From positions 62,001 through 126,000 of the forward strand of contig NZ_NFHD01000007.1 in assembly GCF_002159185.1 (NCBI RefSeq): 64,000 nucleotides of DNA, given 5' to 3'. Position 1 is the stretch's first letter. Each line of letters begins with the position of its first letter. Positions 58,294-64,000 of this stretch are shown here, piece after piece. The notes below the pieces were generated by a model. The model searched no databases. It was given only the letters and a program-made list of their open reading frames with translations, and was not told where the DNA came from. The DNA is from Gemmiger sp. An87 (GTDB lineage Bacteria; Bacillota; Clostridia; Oscillospirales; Ruminococcaceae). The translations under genes were made by a program, and so were the position numbers.

Positions 58294-58425
58294 TGGCCTG
58301 TGCCCTCCTGTATTTGGATGGTAAATAAATAATCGGTCCGCCCATCGCTGGGCGTTATCGCGGCGAGGCGCCAGACTCTCTCCTTCCCCGGGCCGGGCCG
58401 CGGTAAAACAACTTTTAAGGGTTCC
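58294..58425 (-). promoter_or_regulatory. PFL leader region
   Basis: 132 bases between cupin and PFL genes. I see no clear promoter. A CGCCCA-GCGA-TGGGCG hairpin with a GNRA-type loop stands about 40 bases before the PFL ribosome-binding site; it may be a processing or stability element. Confidence 0.35.
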
Positions 58426-59250
58426 TCAGTCCTTGCGGGGGAACACCACGGTGAGCAGCATTTTGAAGCTGCGGGGTGCATACACCGCGTGGGGCTTGCC
58501 CGCAGGCATCACCAGCACTTGACCGGCCGAAACCGTGTGCTCGGTGCCGTCCACCGTGAACAGGCCCTCGCCCTCCAGCACCTGCACCATGGCATCGCCC
58601 TCGGAGGAATGGGTGCTGATCTCCTCGCCCGCATCAAAGGCGAACAGGGTCAGGCTCACCGCCGGGTTCTGGGCCAGGGTACGGCTGACGATCTGGCCCG
58701 GCTGCACGCTCACCAGCGCTGCCAGGTCCTGGGTCTGCTCGTGGGGAATATTTTTAATGTAGGGATACATGGGCCGTCCTCCTTTGCTTGCGCCCGCTGC
58801 CGGTTCGGCCTTGAGCGGCGCGGCGGCAGGGGCCGGTGTTTCGGGTACGGCATGAGTATAGCTTATTCCTACCGGTTCAGTATGTTTGTTTTCCAACAAA
58901 CCGGGGTTTTCCACACACGCGTCCGGGCGGGTCCGGGGCAGCTCCGGGGCAGGCACCGGTTCCGGCTGCGGCTTCGGTGCCGGTTCCGGCTTGGGTTCCG
59001 GCTTGGGCTGCGGTGCGGGGGCCGGGGCGGGCTGCTCCGGCTCAGCCGGTCCCGCTTCGGACATAAAGTAGCTGCGCAGCGCGCCCTTATCCTCATACTG
59101 TACGAAGGTGTAAAGGCCGAAGGCAAAGGCCTTTTCCACCTCGTTCAGCCCCTGGGGCAGCTTCAGCTCCTCCCACAGGCACCGGGCGATCCGGTCCTTC
59201 TGGGCAGCCGTGAGCAGCTGCTCGGCCTGTTCAAAGGTCATATTGTCCAT
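58426..59250 (-). CDS. Cupin-domain protein with N-terminal helical domain and Pro-rich linker
   Basis: A 274-residue protein in three parts: an acidic helical N-terminus (residues 1-65), a linker rich in Pro, Ala, Glu and Lys (residues 70-150, with PKPEPKPEPAPKPQP), and a C-terminal cupin (about 165-274) with the metal-type pattern ISTHSSEGDAMVQVLEGEG and MPAGKPHAVYAP. Small cupins often bind metal or sugars; the role is unknown. It precedes the PFL gene on the same strand with 132 bases between. AAAGGAGG precedes the ATG. Confidence 0.72.
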   Translation of the reverse strand: MDNMTFEQAEQLLTAAQKDRIARCLWEELKLPQGLNEVEKAFAFGLYTFVQYEDKGALRSYFMSEAGPAEPEQPAPAPAPQPKPEPKPEPAPKPQPEPVPAPELPRTRPDACVENPGLLENKHTEPVGISYTHAVPETPAPAAAPLKAEPAAGASKGGRPMYPYIKNIPHEQTQDLAALVSVQPGQIVSRTLAQNPAVSLTLFAFDAGEEISTHSSEGDAMVQVLEGEGLFTVDGTEHTVSAGQVLVMPAGKPHAVYAPRSFKMLLTVVFPRKD

Positions 59251-59380
59251 GGTAGGTCCTCCTTTTCGGTGCTCCCTTGTGCGGCGGCGCCCTTTTTATT
59301 CTACCCCAAACGGGTGGTGCGCCGCTTGCTTATGGTTTTCCGTTTTTGGCAAAATATTGCGCCTCTGGTGTAAAACAGCA

Positions 59381-59421
59381 ATGGCTTTTCCCCCGCCGCC
59401 TGCGGGCGGGGAAAAAGCCAT
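59381..59421 (-). terminator. Terminator-like hairpin after the HD-GYP gene
   Basis: Long stem (GGCTTTTTCCCCGCC with GGCGGGGGAAAAGCC, minus strand) followed by ATTGCTGTTTT. The T-tract is interrupted. Confidence 0.6.
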
Positions 59422-59433
59422 GGGCAGTTTGGG

Positions 59434-61962
59434 TTATTGGCCTGCGCTCTTACGCTGGCTGGCCAGCTGGATTCCGCCCCGCTTCAGCTCGGCCACAAAC
59501 ACCGGCACAAGCTTTGGGTCGAACTGGCGGCCCGCCTCCTCGGTAAGAATCTGGATGCCCCGCTCCAGACTCACAGCCTCCTTGTAGCAGCGCTTGCTGG
59601 TCATGGCGTCGAAGGAGTCGGCGATGCAGAGGATACGCGCCAGCAGCGGAATGTCCTCCCCGCCGATGCGCCGGGGATAGCCCCGGCCGTCGTACCGCTC
59701 GTGGTGGCCGATCACCGCCGGGATGATGTAATCCAGGGCGGGCAGGTAGCGGATGATGCCCACCGCTGCCTCCACGTGGCCCTGCATCTGCTCATACTCC
59801 TCCTCAGTGAGCTTGCCGTTCTTGTTCAGCACCGTCTCAGGGATGCCGATCTTGCCGATGTCGTGCAGCAGGGCTGCCTGGCGCACAATCTCGATCATGT
59901 CCGCGTTCAGGCCCGCGGCCTTCGCCAGCGAGGTGGCGTAGTAGGCCACATTATGGGAATGGCTGAAGGTGTAGTGGTCCTTGGCGTCGATGGCCGCCAT
60001 CAGGGCCAGCACCGTCTGCTCGTATTCCTGGTAGATGTGGGCGTGGTCCGCCTTTTCGGTCTCGCCGTCCGCCTTGCGCAGCACCGACTGGAAGATCTCG
60101 ATGCCGTTCTTGCCGCTGTGCTTCACATGGTACACCGCCATGTCGGCGTTGTCCATCAGCTCCCGGCTGGTGGAGGCGTCGAAGGGGGCGGCGCTGATGC
60201 CGATGCTTAAGGTGAGCACCTTCAGCTTGTGATCCACGGTGCGGCGGTTCATGTTGAACACCTGATCCCGGATGGATTCCGCCAGGGTGCGGGTGGCCAG
60301 CACATCGTAGCGGGGCAGCAGCACCGCGAATTCCTTGCCGCTGTAGCGGGCCACAAAGCCATTTTCGCCCACGCTGCTGCGGATGATCTCCGCAATGCGG
60401 CGCAGGGCCAGGTCCCCCTCCTTCTGGCCGTAAAGCTGGTTGTACAGCTTGAAGTCGTCCACGTTCACGATCATCAGAGCCAGGGTGCTCTCCCGGGTGG
60501 TTTCAAACTGCTCCTCCAGCACCTGCAAAAAGTGCTTGCGGTTCAAAAGGCCGGTCAGGTCATCCACCCGTGCCTCGTGGTAGGCCTGCTCATAGAGGGC
60601 GGCGTTTTTCAGGGCCATGGAGGCCACCGACGCCACCGACAGCATCCACTGCATGTCCTGGCCGCCGACCCGGTGCTTGCCCTGACCCTCGGACACCAAA
60701 ATCAGACCGGGCATGTCGCCCTCCTCGCCGGTGAGCGCCACACCGCCCGCCACCCGCAGGTAGCGCAGCTGATTTTTCTCGCTGTCCCACATGGCCTTGT
60801 AGTCCACGGTGGTTTCGAACTGCCGCCAGCTGATGCACTGGCTGCGGCGCAGCACCCGTACCAGCGGGCTGTCCGCCCGGATGGAGAAGGAAAGGTCCTT
60901 CAGGGGCTGGTCGCTGTAGCGGGCGTCATAGTCGCCGGTGGCCGCGTTGCGGGTGCACACGTACACACCACCCACGCTGGCCCCCTCCCGGATCACCTCC
61001 ACGGTTTTTTCCAGGATGTCCTGCACGTTCAAAAGGCGGGCCACCGCGGTGCTGTATTCGTTCAGCGCCTCGCTCTGGCGGTTCTCCTCCCGCACGAACA
61101 CGTTGTTCACCAGCTTGCGCCACAGCCAGGAGAAGATGCCCGCGGTTACGAAGAAGAAGACCGCGAACAGAATCACCTCATAGTCGCCCGCGGCGGGCAC
61201 CAGCGCCTCCAGATTCTTCATCAGGTAGGGCTTGAGGTTATAGAACAGGATGAAGGTGAGCATCAGGCCCACCATGTAGCACACGCTCTCGGAGGCCAGC
61301 AGCCGCAGCTTGAACAGCCGCTTTTTCACCAGCGCGTAAAACAGCAAAAGCGCGTTGCCCACACCGGCCAGAATGTCGATGGGGAAGCCCGCGAACACCG
61401 GCAGCAGCAGCGCCGCGTGACCGGCGAACATGAGCACAATGCCCTGGGTCACCGGCTTGAACTGGCCCCGGTAGGCCGGCCGTTCCCGGTAGGCGCTCCA
61501 CAGATGGTACAGGCTGTGGGCCATGACCCAGCCCACCGCAACAAACAGCAGCAGCACCGGCCAGGTGATGGTGTACTCGAACACCACCTCGTCGCCCCGG
61601 TCCAGAAGCCGGGGCGCGGCCAGGAAAAAGCCGGTCTTCACGTTCACCACAATGATGGCCGCCATGACCAGCAGATAAATCTTCTCCCAGATTCCGGCAG
61701 CCTTTTCCACAAAGTCGCTCAAAAAGCGGTAGTAGGCGCAGGCCATCAGCAGCAGCCCGGCAATGGACACATGGTACCACACCTGATAGGAGGGCGCCAC
61801 CTGCCAGCGCATGAGCATGGAGCCGCCGGCCCAGCAGACCATGGTCACCAGCAGCCACAGAAAGGACCACAGCTCCCTTGTTTTTCGGCTGGCCAGCACC
61901 ACCAGGAAAATGGCCGCGTAGATGAACAGGGCGATGGCCGAGATATATCCGTACATGTCCAT
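59434..61962 (-). CDS. 7TM-GAF-degenerate GGDEF-HD-GYP protein
   Basis: An 842-residue protein. About eight N-terminal membrane helices (residues 5-290), a GAF-like region (300-460), a GGDEF domain with SGKEF (541-545) in place of GGDEF, and a C-terminal HD-GYP phosphodiesterase domain. The latter has HDIGKIGIP, HHERYDGRGYP and RILCIADSFDAMTS intact, so it should break down c-di-GMP, while the GGDEF is probably a regulatory GTP-binding relic. The ATG at 61962 has GGAGGTG at six bases; a GTG three codons earlier overlaps that site. Confidence 0.9.
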   Translation of the reverse strand: MDMYGYISAIALFIYAAIFLVVLASRKTRELWSFLWLLVTMVCWAGGSMLMRWQVAPSYQVWYHVSIAGLLLMACAYYRFLSDFVEKAAGIWEKIYLLVMAAIIVVNVKTGFFLAAPRLLDRGDEVVFEYTITWPVLLLFVAVGWVMAHSLYHLWSAYRERPAYRGQFKPVTQGIVLMFAGHAALLLPVFAGFPIDILAGVGNALLLFYALVKKRLFKLRLLASESVCYMVGLMLTFILFYNLKPYLMKNLEALVPAAGDYEVILFAVFFFVTAGIFSWLWRKLVNNVFVREENRQSEALNEYSTAVARLLNVQDILEKTVEVIREGASVGGVYVCTRNAATGDYDARYSDQPLKDLSFSIRADSPLVRVLRRSQCISWRQFETTVDYKAMWDSEKNQLRYLRVAGGVALTGEEGDMPGLILVSEGQGKHRVGGQDMQWMLSVASVASMALKNAALYEQAYHEARVDDLTGLLNRKHFLQVLEEQFETTRESTLALMIVNVDDFKLYNQLYGQKEGDLALRRIAEIIRSSVGENGFVARYSGKEFAVLLPRYDVLATRTLAESIRDQVFNMNRRTVDHKLKVLTLSIGISAAPFDASTSRELMDNADMAVYHVKHSGKNGIEIFQSVLRKADGETEKADHAHIYQEYEQTVLALMAAIDAKDHYTFSHSHNVAYYATSLAKAAGLNADMIEIVRQAALLHDIGKIGIPETVLNKNGKLTEEEYEQMQGHVEAAVGIIRYLPALDYIIPAVIGHHERYDGRGYPRRIGGEDIPLLARILCIADSFDAMTSKRCYKEAVSLERGIQILTEEAGRQFDPKLVPVFVAELKRGGIQLASQRKSAGQ

Positions 61963-61967
61963 TGGAA

Positions 61968-63593
61968 TCACCTCCTGCCCGGCCGCCAGGTTCCGGCGCG
62001 CTGGTTCTGCAGCAGAGCCTCCATGGCGTAATTGTCCGGGTTCATGTGGCGGGGCGGCCGCCCGTGGGCCGCGCAGTATTCGGCAAAGCTGCCGCTGCGC
62101 AGAATGGTCACCTTCAGCGGGTCCATGCCCAGGATCTTTTTCAGGTCCCGGTAGTCCTGATCGGTGTACTTGAAGTAGGTGGTCAGCAGGTCACGCAGCA
62201 CCTGGGTGTTCACCGCCCGGTTCAAAAACTCGCTCTTTTCCACCTCCACATACAGATGGAAGTAGGGCCGGTTCTCGGCGGTGTACTCCTTCAGAGCCAC
62301 CCAGCCCACCACCGGCAGGCCGGAGAGATCCAGCACGTTCTGGATGCCCTGCTCGGAAATGCGGGTAAAGCCCGCGATGTCGATGATGGCAGGCACCCGG
62401 TCCACGTACTCAAAGCGGGGGATACTGGTGCCGTCCTCCCGGCTGGAAAGGCCCACGCAGCGGTAGGTATCACCCACCCGGTAGCGGGCGAAAGCGCCGC
62501 CCTTGAGCACCGTGAGCACAATCTCGTAGATTTCGCCGGGCACCACCTCATCCATCAGGTAGGTGCGGGGGGTGTAGTCCGGCTCGTCCATCAGGCGGAT
62601 GGTGTCGGCAATGGGCAAAAATTCATAGAAGCAGGTATCCGGGAAGAAATACATGCCGTTGCGGGTCCAGGTCTCGGTGCCGATGATGGAGGGCTCGGTG
62701 CCGGCGAACAGCTCCATGGGCCGCACGCCCCACAGTTCCTCCAGATCGTCCTTGTAGCAGCGGTTGTCGGTGCCCGCCACCATGAAGCCCTTCAGATGGA
62801 ACAGGTCCTTGGGCTTTAAGGGCCGGTTCTCCTTTTTGCAGCGGCTCTTTGCCCGGGCGATGCGCAGCAGCATATCCGGCCGGAACTTAAGCAGATCGGC
62901 GGGCTTCAGCTTCGCCTTGCCGCCCATCTGGGAAAGGCTCTGGCTCACCGCGTAGGCCACGCTGCCCAGGCCGAAGAAGTATTCCACGTCCTGCTGCATG
63001 GCCATCTTGAAGCCCAGCTTGTTGCGCTCGCTGAAGCTCATGTTCACCGCATCCTTCACGGCGGGCAGGAACTTGATGTCGATGGCCTCGTTCAGCGCCA
63101 GCGGGAACAGGCCGGTGGCATAGGGCAGCGGGGCCAGGCCGTAAAGCACCTTGTCGGTCTTGTCCACATTGAAGCTGCCCTTCTTGCGGCTGGTGCTCAG
63201 AATCAGGCAGGCCACCACATTGTCCCGGAAGGTATCCAGCATGCTGCGGGTGTAGGGGGCCAGCTTGATGGGATGCCGCCCGCCCTCCCAGGTGGTCTGG
63301 ATCCAGATGACCGGATTGTCCGGCAGCATACTGGCGTTCTTGCGCAGCAGAATGTCGGCGTAGTCCTCGTAGCTGGTCAGGGGCACCATGCGGCGGAACT
63401 CCTCAATGGTGGCGGGCTTTTTGCCCTTCAGGATGGACTGCCCCAGCATGCAGCCGCTCCACAGCTGAATCTGCTCGGTCATCAGCCGCCGCTGAATGGC
63501 CATGTATTCCTCCATGCTCAGGTCCAGAAAGCCGCAATACTGGCTCCATACCTCGTCGTACTCCTGACGGTCCAGCTTATCCTGCAGGCTCAT
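61968..63593 (-). CDS. GH3-family acyl-adenylating enzyme
   Basis: A 541-residue protein of the GH3 (auxin-responsive) superfamily. It carries WIQTTWEGGRHPIKLAPYTR near the N-terminus, MELFAGTEPSIIGTETW (nucleotide-binding) and ARYRVGDTYRCVGL (motif 3-like). In plants GH3 enzymes join amino acids to acyl acids; bacterial ones are mostly uncharacterised. It overlaps the upstream methyltransferase-like gene by ATGA and is followed by the HD-GYP gene, whose ribosome-binding site lies over its stop. The three form one operon by spacing. Confidence 0.8.
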   Translation of the reverse strand: MSLQDKLDRQEYDEVWSQYCGFLDLSMEEYMAIQRRLMTEQIQLWSGCMLGQSILKGKKPATIEEFRRMVPLTSYEDYADILLRKNASMLPDNPVIWIQTTWEGGRHPIKLAPYTRSMLDTFRDNVVACLILSTSRKKGSFNVDKTDKVLYGLAPLPYATGLFPLALNEAIDIKFLPAVKDAVNMSFSERNKLGFKMAMQQDVEYFFGLGSVAYAVSQSLSQMGGKAKLKPADLLKFRPDMLLRIARAKSRCKKENRPLKPKDLFHLKGFMVAGTDNRCYKDDLEELWGVRPMELFAGTEPSIIGTETWTRNGMYFFPDTCFYEFLPIADTIRLMDEPDYTPRTYLMDEVVPGEIYEIVLTVLKGGAFARYRVGDTYRCVGLSSREDGTSIPRFEYVDRVPAIIDIAGFTRISEQGIQNVLDLSGLPVVGWVALKEYTAENRPYFHLYVEVEKSEFLNRAVNTQVLRDLLTTYFKYTDQDYRDLKKILGMDPLKVTILRSGSFAEYCAAHGRPPRHMNPDNYAMEALLQNQRAGTWRPGRR

Positions 63594-64000
63594 TGCTCCG
63601 CGCCCCCTTTCCAGGTCCGCACACAGCGCACGGCGCTGCCCGGCGTGGGCAGCAGAAAGGGCGTGGTGCGGCGGTATTCCTCATAGTTCACAAAGCTTTG
63701 GGGGAAGGTCCAACGGTCCTGAAACAGAACGTAAGCGATGTTCAGCCCGGTCATGACCAGAGCGAACACCGCTGCTTTGGGCGTGCCCAGCAGCAGCCCC
63801 AGGCACAGATACACCCCGGCGAACCAGAGCACGCCGGGGTGGCGGCACAGCGCATACATTCCCCCGGTGTAAGCCTTGCGGGGGGCGTTTTCTTCCAGAT
63901 AGGTGGCACTGAAGGGCAGCGCAAAAAACAGGGTGTAGACCATCAGGGCCAAAAACACCACTGCCAGCACGGCCAGCGCCAGCACAAGCCCGTTAAACGC
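63590..64000 (-). CDS. Isoprenylcysteine carboxyl methyltransferase-like membrane protein (5' end outside the window)
   Basis: At least 136 residues. The reading frame is open at the right edge of the window, so the N-terminus is missing. Several membrane helices are followed by GGMYALCRHPGVLWFAGVYL, the RHP-type motif of ICMT/PEMT-like membrane methyltransferases, and FPQSFVNYEEYRRTTPFLLP at the end. They methylate lipid-like or isoprenoid-related substrates with SAM. It is translationally coupled to the GH3 gene (ATGA), which hints at a shared lipid-type substrate. Confidence 0.68.
   Translation of the reverse strand, partial: AFNGLVLALAVLAVVFLALMVYTLFFALPFSATYLEENAPRKAYTGGMYALCRHPGVLWFAGVYLCLGLLLGTPKAAVFALVMTGLNIAYVLFQDRWTFPQSFVNYEEYRRTTPFLLPTPGSAVRCVRTWKGGAEQ

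Noticed and set aside
56113-58332. Open frame of 739 codons opposite the PFL gene
   Set aside because: Shadow of the PFL gene caused by codon bias; translation is His/Val/Gly rich without a known domain.
59251-59433. TAGAAT box before the cupin gene as a promoter
   Set aside because: No -35 at a proper distance and no TGn extension, so it was left out.
60229-62031. Open frame of 600 codons opposite the HD-GYP gene
   Set aside because: The minus-strand gene has all domain motifs; the plus-strand frame has none.

Overview
The window is GC-rich (clearly above half, roughly 60% or more by eye), densely packed, and uses strong Gram-positive Shine-Dalgarno sequences (AAAGGAGG type). It holds a YitT protein, a YfhO protein, a DegV protein, a BcrA/D-type 2-hydroxyacyl-CoA dehydratase activase, a glutaminyl-tRNA synthetase and a pyruvate formate-lyase fermentation locus. 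This combination suggests an anaerobic gut Clostridium-class bacterium of the Oscillospiraceae/Ruminococcaceae (Faecalibacterium, Gemmiger or Subdoligranulum relatives). The taxon is inference; no rRNA, tRNA or CRISPR array was seen to confirm it.

Left part (1-36 kb) is ordinary chromosome: a TauE/SafE permease, a ModE-type regulator, Tex, YfhO, YfbR, DusB, PolA, RimI, TsaD, DegV, a metallophosphoesterase, a P-loop kinase-like protein, a PsiE-like membrane protein, a DEDDh exonuclease, a two-gene activase/dehydratase pair, YitT, a GGDEF cyclase followed by an EAL protein with a catalytic substitution, GlnRS, an M20 peptidase, an XRE membrane regulator, a lipoprotein flavin reductase, an SLC13/ArsB-type transporter, a DUF5662-like protein and an AgcS amino-acid symporter. 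Several promoters with clear -35/-10 or extended -10 elements and many hairpin terminators are visible.

Middle part (about 36.05-55.08 kb) is a compact siphovirus-type prophage. A rightward lysogeny pair (XRE repressor and ImmA-type protease) is set against a leftward operon: two small overlapping ORFs, a DUF1492/ArpU-like late regulator, terminase, portal, scaffold, capsid, connectors, tail tube, chaperones, tape measure, tail tip, fibres, lysozyme and holin. No integrase, excisionase, replication or recombination genes are present. The control region contains three copies of an 11-bp operator, each lying on a separate promoter, and a leader hairpin with a U-tract at the very start of one leftward transcript. 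A 33-bp tandem repeat and a strong hairpin precede the terminase genes. The element is therefore a packaging, particle and lysis cassette with its own repressor circuit, a candidate domesticated or gene-transfer-agent-like element.

Right part (55-64 kb) is chromosome again: a pyruvate formate-lyase whose glycyl-radical domain is a separate 80-residue protein, its activase, a cupin protein with a Pro-rich linker, a large 7TM-GAF-degenerate GGDEF-HD-GYP protein, a GH3-family adenylating enzyme and the start-less end of an isoprenylcysteine methyltransferase-like membrane protein. The two c-di-GMP loci (22-26 kb and 59-62 kb) give one intact cyclase, one probably inactive EAL receptor and one HD-GYP phosphodiesterase.
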